A DNA stretch of 13,252 bases from Candidatus Latescibacterota bacterium. GTDB taxonomy: Bacteria > Latescibacterota > 4484-107 > B68-G9. Positions 6,551-13,252 of the stretch are shown one piece after another. The notes beneath the pieces were generated by a model that saw only the letters and a program-made list of their open reading frames with translations, did no database searches and was not told where the DNA came from. The stretch lies in NCBI GenBank assembly GCA_012962735.1, contig DTXA01000166.1, forward strand, positions 1 to 13,252, written 5' to 3'. Every line of letters begins with the position of its first letter. Position 1 is the stretch's first letter. The position numbers and the translations under genes were made by a program.

Positions 6551-7303
6551 TCAGACCTCGCCCACCTTGTGCAGGAAGTCCAGTGCCCTCAGCTCCCGCT
6601 CCTCCGTATGGTAGGCCAGGAAGGCCCGGAGCACACTCCGGATCTGTTCCCCGGTCCGGCCGGAGGCCGACAGCGTTGCGGCCCGGTCGGCGGGGAGAGC
6701 TTGAAGCCGGGCCAAGAGTCTGGCAGCACCCTGAGAGAGCGAGAACTCCTCCCCTGAGGCGCAGGAGGGGCACAGGATTCCACCGGAGGCGGGGCTGAAG
6801 GCGAGAGGGGTCCCTTTCAATGGCCCCCCGCAGAAGACGCACCTTCCCAGCTCAGGCCTGTGCCCCAAAATCTCGGCGGCCCTCAGCTCGAACCACCACA
6901 GGAGCGTCTCTCCTTTCCCTTTCCTCTCCATCTCCCGGAGCGCACCTAAAAGCGCCCGGAATAGGAGGGGACTCGGGGCCTCCCCAGGTGTCCACCTGAG
7001 CACGACCTCGCAGGCGGCAGAGGCGTAACCTAAGAGCCCCAGATCTTCCTTGATCCCCTGGAAGGAGTATACTATGTCGGCCTGGCTCAGGGTGTGCAGG
7101 TCCCTCCCCTCCCGGTGGTAGAACAGGGCCTTCACGTGTGTGATGGGCTCCAAGCTCCCCCCGAAAATGCTCTTGGGCCTTCTGGCCCCCTTGGCCACGA
7201 GCCGTAATTTCCCGAAATGGAGGGAGTACAAAACAACGATTTTGCTGGTCTCCCTGAAGGGATAAGTCCTCAGGATGACCCCATCTGTGCGACGCAGGGG
7301 CAT
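6551..7303 (-). CDS. recO: DNA repair protein RecO
   Basis: RecO acts with RecR (and RecF) to load RecA onto SSB-coated single-stranded DNA and can anneal complementary strands. The 250 residues match the usual length. The N-terminal OB-fold has the family opening (DGVILRTYPFRETSKIVVLYS, then GKLRLVAKGARRPKS). A helical domain follows, with the zinc site C155, C158, C178, C181 (CVFCGG...CPSC). The motif GHRPELGRCVFCG is typical of zinc-containing RecO. The ATG at 7303 lies one base after the mgtE stop, with GGGGTGAG as ribosome-binding site inside the mgtE end, so the two genes are translationally linked. The 3' side opens into a 545-bp gap without a clear minus-strand intrinsic terminator. 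Confidence 0.94.
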   Translation of the reverse strand: MPLRRTDGVILRTYPFRETSKIVVLYSLHFGKLRLVAKGARRPKSIFGGSLEPITHVKALFYHREGRDLHTLSQADIVYSFQGIKEDLGLLGYASAACEVVLRWTPGEAPSPLLFRALLGALREMERKGKGETLLWWFELRAAEILGHRPELGRCVFCGGPLKGTPLAFSPASGGILCPSCASGEEFSLSQGAARLLARLQALPADRAATLSASGRTGEQIRSVLRAFLAYHTEERELRALDFLHKVGEV

Positions 7304-7304
7304 C

Positions 7305-8660
7305 TCACCCCACCAGCCACTTGAGCATCGCCGTGGCTATACCGAGGTAGATCGCCAACCCTGTGATGTCATTGCTCATGGTGATAAAGGGGCCGGCCGC
7401 TATGGCCGGGTCCACCTGAACCTTCCGGAACAATATGGGGACGACCGTGCCCATGGTGGCGGCCACTAAGATGGCGCCCCACATCGCCACCCCCACCACT
7501 AAGCCGAAGGCGGGGTTCTTGTGCCAGATGGCGGCCACCAGCCCCAAAGTTCCCCCGCAGAAGACCCCCATTATAACCCCCACCCTCGCCTCCCGGAGAG
7601 CTCGCCTCCACAGCTCGAAGGTGTCTATCTTCCCAAGTGCCAATCCTCGCACGGTGATCGAGGCCGCCTGCAGCCCTATGTTACCACCCATGGCCGTGAT
7701 TATGGGGATGAAGACGGTGAGGGGGAGGAAGCGGCCTATGGTGCCTTGAAACGCCCCTATTATGGACCCGGAGATAAGGCCGCTGACCAAGCTCGTGAGG
7801 ATCCAGGGGAACCGCGCCCCGGCTATCTTCCAGGCGATCTCCTCTCTGATGGTCTCGCCCGTCCCGGCCATTCGGCCTATGTCCTCTGACGTCTCCTCTT
7901 CCAGCACTTCCATAACGTCGTCCACCGTGATCCGTCCTATCAGCCTGTCCTCCCGGTCCACCACAGGCACGGCCACCAGATCGTACCTGCGGAACACCTG
8001 AGCCACCTCCTCCTGGTCCATATCCTCGGGGACGCTTACCACGTCCTGGTTCATGATCTCCGATACCTTCCGATCGGAACGGGAGACCAAAAGCCTGGCC
8101 AAAGGAAGCACACCCACTAAGCGCCCGGCGTCGTCCACGACGTACACGTAGTAGAACTCCCCCATCTCGTCCACAGCCTTCCGTATCGCAGCTATGGCCT
8201 GGTCTACCGTGTCGTCCTGGCGCACCGCCACCACCTCTAAGGCCATCAATCGGCCGGCGGTGTCCTCCGGGTGCTGGAGGAGTTCTCGTACCTCCTCGGA
8301 AGCCTCGGGGGCCATCTCCCGCAGCACCTCCTCGGCCCGCTCCCGTGGCAGCTCGGAGATGACATCCACCGCATCGTCCGATTCCATCCTTCCCACGACC
8401 TCGGAAAGCCTCTCCGGGTCCAAGCGTTTTAGAAGGTGTTCCCTGGCGTCCTCGTCCATCTCCCGCAGCACCTCCGAGGCCACCTCCGGCTCCAACAGGT
8501 CGAAGAGGTACTCTACCTCTTCGTTGTCCATGTGGGAGAGGATGGAGGCCACATCGGCCGGATGGAAGGTATGCAAGAGGTCCCGGAGGAGGAACCTTTG
8601 GTCCTGACTTATGTACCTGCGGAAGTTCTCCAAGATCCGCCTAAGACTCTCCTCGCTCAC
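7305..8660 (-). CDS. mgtE: Magnesium transporter MgtE
   Basis: MgtE is a dimeric inner-membrane Mg2+ channel gated by cytosolic Mg2+. The 451 residues show the full architecture: an acidic helical N domain to about residue 130 (repeats of ADVASILSHM and DPERLSEVVGRM type), two CBS domains (about 135-195 and 200-255), a plug helix and five membrane segments (about 285-449). Family signatures are FIPIITAMGGNIGLQA (about 317-332) and DPAIAAGPFITMSNDITGL (417-435). D431 corresponds to the selectivity-filter Asp of Thermus MgtE. The start is GTG with GGGGAG five bases upstream. The leader is about 100 bp and too short for a classical M-box. It carries an inverted repeat and the element shared with the operon at 6005. 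recO follows one base after the stop. Confidence 0.96.
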   Translation of the reverse strand: MSEESLRRILENFRRYISQDQRFLLRDLLHTFHPADVASILSHMDNEEVEYLFDLLEPEVASEVLREMDEDAREHLLKRLDPERLSEVVGRMESDDAVDVISELPRERAEEVLREMAPEASEEVRELLQHPEDTAGRLMALEVVAVRQDDTVDQAIAAIRKAVDEMGEFYYVYVVDDAGRLVGVLPLARLLVSRSDRKVSEIMNQDVVSVPEDMDQEEVAQVFRRYDLVAVPVVDREDRLIGRITVDDVMEVLEEETSEDIGRMAGTGETIREEIAWKIAGARFPWILTSLVSGLISGSIIGAFQGTIGRFLPLTVFIPIITAMGGNIGLQAASITVRGLALGKIDTFELWRRALREARVGVIMGVFCGGTLGLVAAIWHKNPAFGLVVGVAMWGAILVAATMGTVVPILFRKVQVDPAIAAGPFITMSNDITGLAIYLGIATAMLKWLVG

Positions 8661-8682
8661 AATAGCTCCCCGATATGCCCTG

Positions 8683-8712
8683 AAAAGTTCCCCGCTTCAT
8701 CCGACACTTTTT
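8683..8712 (-). promoter_or_regulatory. Shared leader element, copy B (upstream of mgtE)
   Basis: The core CCGCTTCATCCGA at 8692-8704 is identical to the core at 6043-6055. The flanks also align (AAAAGTTC before, ACACTTTTT after, plus strand). It lies 32 bp upstream of the mgtE GTG. A minus-strand ATGAAGCGG inside it opens a 19-codon frame that overlaps the mgtE start. Confidence 0.5.
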
Positions 8713-8719
8713 GGGGACC

Positions 8720-8745
8720 CTAAGTTCCTCCGTTACTTAACTTAG
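8720..8745. repeat. Inverted repeat in the mgtE leader
   Basis: Perfect 7-bp arms CTAAGTT (8720-8726) and AACTTAG (8739-8745) enclose 12 bases that contain GGAGG on the minus strand. The upstream arm overlaps the likely -10 region of the mgtE promoter. It could be an operator or a leader hairpin. It lacks a following T-run, so it is not an obvious terminator for the preceding operon. Confidence 0.5.
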
Positions 8746-8768
8746 ATCGAAGACTTTTGCCTGTTCAA
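8739..8768 (-). promoter_or_regulatory. Weak candidate promoter for mgtE-recO
   Basis: On the minus strand TTGAAC (8768-8763), overlapping the stop codon of the upstream gene, is followed 18 bp later by TAAGTT (8744-8739). The -35 is fair and the -10 poor, which would fit a regulated promoter. The 104-bp gap makes a promoter here likely, but its exact position is uncertain. Confidence 0.3.
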
Positions 8769-9178
8769 ACGGTCTTTATTTTCGCCCGGGCCTCCCCTCC
8801 GGGATATACCACACCCCCGGAGATGACCATCTTCAGGGCGTCTTCTACACCGATGTCCAAGGGGACCACCTCCCTGCGGGGGACGAAGAGGAGGAAGCCG
8901 GAGGTGGGGTTAGGAGTGGTGGGCAGGAAGACGGCCAAGAGGTCCTCCCCTCTGACGGACTCTACGCCCTCCCAGGCCTTGGACGTGACGAACCCTAAGC
9001 AGTACACCCCCTTGCGGGGGAATTCCACCAACACGACCTGCTGAAACACCGCCCTGCGGCTCGAGAGCAGGGCCTGACTGAGCTGACGCACCGCAAGGTA
9101 CACCCGGTTGACCAGGGGGACCTTAGCCAAGATCCTATCCCCCATGCGGAGCACGCTACCCCAGGATATGCGACTCAT
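8765..9178 (-). CDS. DUF502 family protein, short form without the membrane segments
   Basis: The 137 residues match the C-terminal two-thirds of DUF502 proteins, a family of unknown function. Recognisable blocks are ILAKVPLVNRVYLAVRQLSQALL, VVLVEFPRKGVYCLGFVTS, VFLPTTPNPTSGFLLFVP and LDIGVEDALKMVISGGVV. Family members as I know them have about 200 residues and begin with two membrane helices. Both are absent here. The ATG at 9178 makes a 4-base ATGA overlap with the ftsB-like stop. The frame is open further upstream (to 9388), but that part is low-complexity antisense-like sequence inside the ftsB gene and encodes no membrane helix. The protein therefore either works as a soluble or peripheral form or depends on a partner such as the neighbouring single-pass protein. 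Confidence 0.85.
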   Translation of the reverse strand: MSRISWGSVLRMGDRILAKVPLVNRVYLAVRQLSQALLSSRRAVFQQVVLVEFPRKGVYCLGFVTSKAWEGVESVRGEDLLAVFLPTTPNPTSGFLLFVPRREVVPLDIGVEDALKMVISGGVVYPGGEARAKIKTV

Positions 9179-9474
9179 TTCGCCCCCTCCGGAGGGGGCA
9201 ACACGATGTATACCCGCTCCCCGGGCTTGACCATCCCGTACCGCTCCCGGGCGAGCTTCTCTATATACTCGGGGTCCCCCTCCTCCAGTTTCTTCTTCTC
9301 CTCCTCCAAGGCCCTCCTCTTCGCCTCTATCCTGACCACTTCCTCCTTGAGTGCCCGGGCCCTGCGTTTGAGCTTCCAGATGCGCCAAAGCCCGTGCTCT
9401 CCGAAGACGAAGTACAGGCCGAAGAGGGCTAAGGCCAACACCAGGAACCTCCGGAACTTCCTACTTCCGGCCAT
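9175..9474 (-). CDS. Septum formation initiator family protein (FtsB/DivIC-like)
   Basis: This small bitopic division protein family links the early and late divisome through coiled-coil contact with FtsL and FtsQ/DivIB. The 99 residues comprise a basic N-terminus (MAGSRKFRRF), one membrane helix (about 10-27), a coiled coil (about 34-66, rich in Lys, Glu and Arg) and the short family C-terminus with DPEYIEKLARERYGMVKPGERVYIV. Length and order fit FtsB/DivIC. The ATG at 9474 overlaps the end of hisI by 14 bases and has GGAGG six bases upstream. Its stop overlaps the DUF502 start. FtsB and DivIC cannot be told apart from the sequence alone. Confidence 0.92.
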   Translation of the reverse strand: MAGSRKFRRFLVLALALFGLYFVFGEHGLWRIWKLKRRARALKEEVVRIEAKRRALEEEKKKLEEGDPEYIEKLARERYGMVKPGERVYIVLPPPEGAK

Positions 9475-9841
9475 AGACGACCTCCGGATAGAAGGCTCTC
9501 TCTATCTCCTCCTTCCACCCCTCCCCGTCCCACCTCCGGTAGAAGCAGGAACGGTGTCCCGTATGACAGGCTGCACCGACCTGCTCCACCTTGAACAACA
9601 AGGCATCCCCGTCGCAGTCCACCCACACCTCCCGCACGAGCTGGAAGTGCCCCGAGGTCTCCCCCTTGACCCAGAGTTTCCCCCGGCTCCGGCTCCAATA
9701 CGTCATCCTGCCGGTTCGGATGGTCTGTCGAAGGCTCTCCCGGCTCATATATGCCAACATTAAAACCTCCCCGGTCTCGGCATCCTGGGCTATCGCCGGG
9801 ATGAGCCCGTCTCCGTCGAACTTCAGGACGCTGAAGTCCAT
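9461..9841 (-). CDS. hisI: Phosphoribosyl-AMP cyclohydrolase HisI
   Basis: HisI opens the adenine ring of phosphoribosyl-AMP in step 3 of histidine synthesis. It is a cytosolic homodimer that needs Zn2+ and Mg2+. The 126 residues carry all the hallmarks: TYWSRSRGKLWVKGETSGH (about 47-65), the Mg-binding D75, D77 and D79 in WVDCDGD, and the zinc cysteines C76, C92 and C99 in GAACHTGHRSCF. There is no HisE (phosphoribosyl-ATP pyrophosphohydrolase) fusion, so that activity must come from elsewhere. The ATG at 9841 has GGGGG five bases before it. No other his gene is visible, and the gene shares an operon with ftsB/divIC and DUF502. A strong promoter lies immediately upstream. Confidence 0.96.
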   Translation of the reverse strand: MDFSVLKFDGDGLIPAIAQDAETGEVLMLAYMSRESLRQTIRTGRMTYWSRSRGKLWVKGETSGHFQLVREVWVDCDGDALLFKVEQVGAACHTGHRSCFYRRWDGEGWKEEIERAFYPEVVYGRK

Positions 9842-9856
9842 TTTTACCCCCTTTTG

Positions 9857-9885
9857 AAAATAAGATACGAAAGACCCTATGTCAA
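9857..9885 (-). promoter_or_regulatory. Strong sigma70-type promoter for hisI-ftsB-DUF502
   Basis: On the minus strand a perfect TTGACA (9885-9880) is followed by a 17-bp spacer and TATTTT (9862-9857). The -35 contains the stop codon of the upstream membrane gene (9884-9882). Transcription would begin near 9850, which leaves a leader of only about 9 nt that just includes the GGGGG ribosome-binding site. Confidence 0.7.
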
Positions 9886-12098
9886 GAAGCCGATGGACGA
9901 AGCACCCCTAAGAGTAAGAGCACTAACGTCGCACCGTTGAGTGCGGAGAGCCAGTATAGCGCCCCCCGGATGCCCAACAGGGGCATCAAAAAGACGCTGC
10001 TTCCCATGGCCCCGAAGAAGGCCCCCGAGAGGTCTGCCCCGTACAGCCTCCCCGACTCCCTCCCAACGGCCTCCCCGACGGTCAGCCTCCCGGCTAAGGG
10101 GAACTGTATCCCCCCCACGAACCCGGCCAGGACCGGCAGGGCGGAGAAGGCCATCTCCCCCTGCACAGCCCCCAAGAGGACTGCGAGGACCACCGGATAG
10201 GCCACCACCCCGACCTGGGTCCAGAGGAAGGCCCTGATGGCCCTGACCCTCCCCCCCCACCGCACCATCGTCCAACTGCCCAAGGTCAAGCCCACCATAA
10301 ACATGCTCAGGATAAGCCCGAGCTTGTAGTACACGTATCCGAACCTCACCTGAAACGCCACCAAGACCACGGTCTGGAACGCCATCTCCGCCAGCCCCGT
10401 GGTCCCTATGGCCATCACCACTGGGGCCTTCCAGGAAGGCCGGCTCCTCAGGGTCAACAGGATGCCGACTATGAGGTAGACCCCTAAGGGGACCAGTGCC
10501 TCCCCGAATCTCACTCTTCCGGCATTGGCCAGAAGCCCCTGGGCCCTGTGGTAGAACTGCGAGGCCCAGAGGGCCAGGGCATAGAAGTACCCCACCGGGA
10601 AGGAATCCCGGTTGGGGCGGACGTCCCTCTCCCCCTCCACTTCCTCCCGGACGTACTCCATCCGATCCGGGCTGAGCTTGTAGGGGAGGTAATACTCCCG
10701 CACGAATCTGGCCCGTATCCTTCGTTCCTTCAGTCGTCCCACGAGAATATCGGGGTCCAGGGGGATGGGGGCGTCCGAGGCCAAAAAATATGCCGTCTCC
10801 CCCGGGACGACCCTGACCTCCCGGAAGGCGCCCTTCAAGGTCCGGAAAAGGCTGGCCAGGTACCTCCGCTGGGGGTCCCCGAGGACGTTCTCCGATGAGG
10901 TCGCACCGAACGAGAACACCCCTCCTGGCCTTATGTGGGCCTTCACCTCCAGGAAGAACTCGGCCGTGTAGAAACGGTTCAACTGGGCGGTGAGGGGATC
11001 CGGAAGGCCCATGATGACCACATCGTACGAATCCCCCTGACGTCGGACCCATCGCCTCCCGTCCTCGTATATAACCCGCAGTCTGGTGTCCCGAAACGCC
11101 TCCTCCGGCACGAACTGGCTCCAGACCCGCACTACCGTCGGGTCCAGCTCTAAGTAGTCCACCTCCCTCACGGGATGCTTCAGGACCTCGGCCAGACCTC
11201 CACCGAGCCCTCCTCCTATCATCAGCACCCTCTCGGGCCTCGGATGGGCCAGCAAGGGAAAGTGCACCCGCTCCTCGGCGGAGAGCCTGCTCCGAGAGGT
11301 GCTCCCTAAGAGCCCGTTCTCGAAGAGGCTGTACTCCCCCTCCATCCGGACCAGGGCTATCCTCCCGTACGGGGAGTTCTCGGTGTGCACCAATTCCATG
11401 CCCCGCCACCTTATCTCCGCCGAAAACCCCTCGGCCCATCGCACCCCCCCGAGGACCGCGGCCGTGCCGGTGCTCAGCAGCCCCAAGGCGCAGGCCCCCC
11501 TAAGGAGCCTACGCCCATCCCAGCACAACAGCAGAGCTGAGAATAGGTTCAACCCACCCACGAGGGCGGCGAAGCCGAAGGGCGGGAGCAGGAAGATGAG
11601 AAGGAGTTGGGTGAGCAGTCCCCCGATCCCGGAGCCCATGGCCTCCAGAATGTATACGTTCCCTATCCCCTTCAGGGCGCTCCCATATCTTTCGGAGAAT
11701 ATCCGACATCCCAGGGTGAACCCGAACCCTCCTACGACGCATAAAGGGGCCAGGATCCCGAACGCAGCCCCCGCCACCGACGCCACCCCCGTTAGTTCCC
11801 CGGGCGACATCCCCAAAAGCTCACGCACGGTCCTGGCCAGGAAGATCTCGAGGGGTAGAATCGGCCATACCCCCATCTGCAAGAGGGCCAAGGCCCTCAC
11901 CTTGTCCCGTATCCGGTCCCCCAACCTTCCCAGACCCCAGCTCCCCACAGCCCCCCAGGCCAGCCATGCCGAAAGCATAACCCCAAGCGAGAGCTCGTTC
12001 CCGTAGAAGGCCACCATAAGCTCCCGCAGGAGCACGATCTGGCTGGACATCGCCGTAGCGCCCGTGAGCAGCACGGCGAAGAGGAGCCTCGTGCGCAT
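9882..12098 (-). CDS. Membrane protein with embedded spermidine-synthase-like domain (fused MFS/SpeE type)
   Basis: This 738-residue protein has hydrophobic membrane segments at about 1-225, a SpeE-like Rossmann domain at about 235-470, a conserved linker (REYYLPYKLSPDRMEYV, then FPVGYFYALALWASQF, to about 520) and a second membrane block at about 530-735. The nucleotide-binding loop is VLMIGGGLGGGLAEVLKH (from 291), with the acidic YLELD at 315-319. The segment that carries the catalytic Asp in true spermidine synthases (DxTDP) reads GLPDP (364-368), so the first Asp is Gly. The block LTAQLNRFYTAEFF after it is typical of this fused group rather than of cytosolic SpeE. Polyamine synthesis is therefore doubtful, and the substrate is unknown. 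The ATG at 12098 follows an AGGGG motif. It lies 18 bp after the outer-membrane protein gene and 40 bp before hisI. Confidence 0.85.
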   Translation of the reverse strand: MRTRLLFAVLLTGATAMSSQIVLLRELMVAFYGNELSLGVMLSAWLAWGAVGSWGLGRLGDRIRDKVRALALLQMGVWPILPLEIFLARTVRELLGMSPGELTGVASVAGAAFGILAPLCVVGGFGFTLGCRIFSERYGSALKGIGNVYILEAMGSGIGGLLTQLLLIFLLPPFGFAALVGGLNLFSALLLCWDGRRLLRGACALGLLSTGTAAVLGGVRWAEGFSAEIRWRGMELVHTENSPYGRIALVRMEGEYSLFENGLLGSTSRSRLSAEERVHFPLLAHPRPERVLMIGGGLGGGLAEVLKHPVREVDYLELDPTVVRVWSQFVPEEAFRDTRLRVIYEDGRRWVRRQGDSYDVVIMGLPDPLTAQLNRFYTAEFFLEVKAHIRPGGVFSFGATSSENVLGDPQRRYLASLFRTLKGAFREVRVVPGETAYFLASDAPIPLDPDILVGRLKERRIRARFVREYYLPYKLSPDRMEYVREEVEGERDVRPNRDSFPVGYFYALALWASQFYHRAQGLLANAGRVRFGEALVPLGVYLIVGILLTLRSRPSWKAPVVMAIGTTGLAEMAFQTVVLVAFQVRFGYVYYKLGLILSMFMVGLTLGSWTMVRWGGRVRAIRAFLWTQVGVVAYPVVLAVLLGAVQGEMAFSALPVLAGFVGGIQFPLAGRLTVGEAVGRESGRLYGADLSGAFFGAMGSSVFLMPLLGIRGALYWLSALNGATLVLLLLGVLRPSAS

Positions 12099-12116
12099 AT
12101 ATAGCCCCTAAGACCT

Positions 12117-13252
12117 CTAAAGCCTGCGCTCCAGGGTCAGCACGATCTCCACCCCAGAGAACCCTTCCCCTTTACGATGCCGGAAGTTTCGGATGCGAAG
12201 GTACCTGGCATCTAAGACGGCCCCACGTTCTCCTATGGTCCTCCAAAACGCCCTAAGGCCCAAAATGTATCGCACTTCCTCCACCCCAGATAGGAATTCC
12301 CAGCGCTTCGGATCCCCCAGCCTATGAGGCCTGTCTATCCCTCCCTCCCCCCTCCTAAGCCTTTCGTACGAAATGCAGATCCCCACACCGGGACGGAACT
12401 TCCTCCCCAAGCTTATCCAAAGGTCGTCCGCATCGGAGCCCATAGGGTGGCCTATGGGCCGGCTGAAATGCTTGTACCGGTTGATAGCCCGCTCGTGGGT
12501 GTACGAATACTGGTTCACAAAAGCATATTCCACCCTGAGGTCCACATCCTCCAGCCCGAACGGATCGACCCAGTGAGCCCCCATCAGGAACCCGTATTTG
12601 TTGTCCCAGTATCGTGGGGAGTACGTGGGACGGTAGTCGTCCACCATGAGCTCCCCGTATAGCTTCCAGCCCCTCCAGAAGACCCCCAGGTCCACCCCGG
12701 CTAACACGTTGTCCCCACTTCCCCCCTCCCCATGCTCCGCCTCGGGCGGAATCGACCTGCTGGCCTGGGGCTCGGTGATCAGATAGACCGCAAATGGGTT
12801 CAAATAAGAAGGCTCGAACCTATCCCCGTAGACCACAACTTCGGATACCCCGAACTGAAACCCCCTCCACCTAAACTCCAAACGATGGCCCGAAAGATAC
12901 TTGGGCCTGCGAACTCCCTTAGAATCCTCCCCACGAAGTATGGCCGTAAAAGAGCTGAATCCCAAACCCTTATACCCGAACCTCAACCTCACCATATCCC
13001 AGGGGGAGGTCTCTCCGGAAAGCAGGAGGGCCCCATGCCTCCCAGGACCCCAAAGAAGCCTCCCCCTACCTAAAAGCAGGGAGCCGTAAGGCACCGGCAG
13101 GACCATATATGCATCCGTGCGGCCTATGTTGTCGGCATCGAACCAGTCCCCCTTCTCCGTCCTATACGAAACCCTGGTCTCGTCGGGGAATAGGTCCCCG
13201 AAAAGCCTCCCGGTCATCAAATACCACTCTATATGGCTCATAAAACCCATCC
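12117..13252 (-). CDS. Wzi-like outer-membrane beta-barrel protein, C-terminal part (start outside window)
   Basis: At least 377 residues are visible. They are rich in alternating aromatic and polar strands with short turns, as in outer-membrane barrels, and end in LTLERRL. The block LLLGRGRLLWGPGRHGALLLSGETSPWDMVRL resembles the GR-WGPG-LLLS signature of the capsule-assembly protein Wzi family, and LNPFAVYL and GELMVDDY fit the later barrel part. Wzi anchors group 1 capsule at the cell surface, but many distant homologues lack any capsule link, so the role here is open. The first in-window Met (13250) is followed by no signal peptide, so the true start lies upstream of the window. The membrane SpeE-like gene follows after 18 bp and is probably co-transcribed. 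Confidence 0.7.
   Translation of the reverse strand, partial: MGFMSHIEWYLMTGRLFGDLFPDETRVSYRTEKGDWFDADNIGRTDAYMVLPVPYGSLLLGRGRLLWGPGRHGALLLSGETSPWDMVRLRFGYKGLGFSSFTAILRGEDSKGVRRPKYLSGHRLEFRWRGFQFGVSEVVVYGDRFEPSYLNPFAVYLITEPQASRSIPPEAEHGEGGSGDNVLAGVDLGVFWRGWKLYGELMVDDYRPTYSPRYWDNKYGFLMGAHWVDPFGLEDVDLRVEYAFVNQYSYTHERAINRYKHFSRPIGHPMGSDADDLWISLGRKFRPGVGICISYERLRRGEGGIDRPHRLGDPKRWEFLSGVEEVRYILGLRAFWRTIGERGAVLDARYLRIRNFRHRKGEGFSGVEIVLTLERRL

Noticed and set aside
8661..8764. M-box magnesium riboswitch before mgtE
   Set aside because: The leader is under about 100 nt and shows none of the conserved M-box blocks.
9179..9388. Longer DUF502 reading frame
   Set aside because: The extra 70 residues are Gly/Glu-rich shadow sequence of the ftsB-like gene and lack the expected membrane helices.
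1..13252. Long plus-strand ORFs, tRNA genes, CRISPR arrays, insertion sequences
   Set aside because: The plus-strand ORFs are antisense to well-supported minus-strand genes and show no family motifs. No tRNA T-arm signature, regularly spaced repeat or transposase was seen.

Overview
The window carries eleven protein-coding genes, all on the minus strand, so transcription runs from high to low coordinates. The DNA is GC-rich, genes overlap or nearly abut, and Ile ATA and Arg AGG codons look common. An outer-membrane beta-barrel protein (Wzi-like), FtsB/DivIC, FtsH, DUF502 and a SpoIVB-type S55 protein point to a diderm, non-model bacterium. My guess is an uncultivated lineage near the FCB group or Acidobacteria, perhaps thermophilic. 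The sequence alone does not settle this.

Layout, in transcription order. (1) 13252-9882: the 3' part of a Wzi-like outer-membrane protein, then a large membrane protein with an embedded spermidine-synthase-like domain. (2) 9841-8765: hisI, ftsB/divIC and a shortened DUF502 gene, overlapping one another, behind a strong sigma70-type promoter (TTGACA-N17-TATTTT). (3) 8660-6551: mgtE (magnesium transporter/channel) and recO, one base apart, behind a leader of about 100 bp. (4) 6550-6006: a 545-bp gap with no convincing protein gene. It holds a hairpin-rich block, a sigma54-like/TATAAT promoter region, a compact possible small RNA ending in a strong plus-strand intrinsic terminator, and the promoter and leader of the next operon. 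(5) 6005-1: a three-cysteine-cluster zinc/metal protein, an S55 (SpoIVB-like) protein, a tRNA nucleotidyltransferase, tilS and the first 269 codons of ftsH, tightly packed with 4-, about 1- and 0-base junctions.

How the genes fit together: operon 5 joins tRNA maturation (CCA/A addition, lysidine formation) to membrane and envelope proteolysis (FtsH, S55), led by an unrecognised metal-binding protein. Operon 2 joins one histidine-pathway enzyme to a division protein. Operon 3 joins magnesium homeostasis to recombinational repair.

Most interesting points: the S55 motifs occur in circularly permuted order (Ser motif before His motif); the operon-5 gap holds a possible plus-strand small RNA with a CU-rich, anti-Shine-Dalgarno-like linker; the leaders of the metal-protein gene and mgtE share a 13-bp identical element within about 28 similar bases; DUF502 has lost its membrane segments; and the SpeE-like domain lacks the expected catalytic aspartate.
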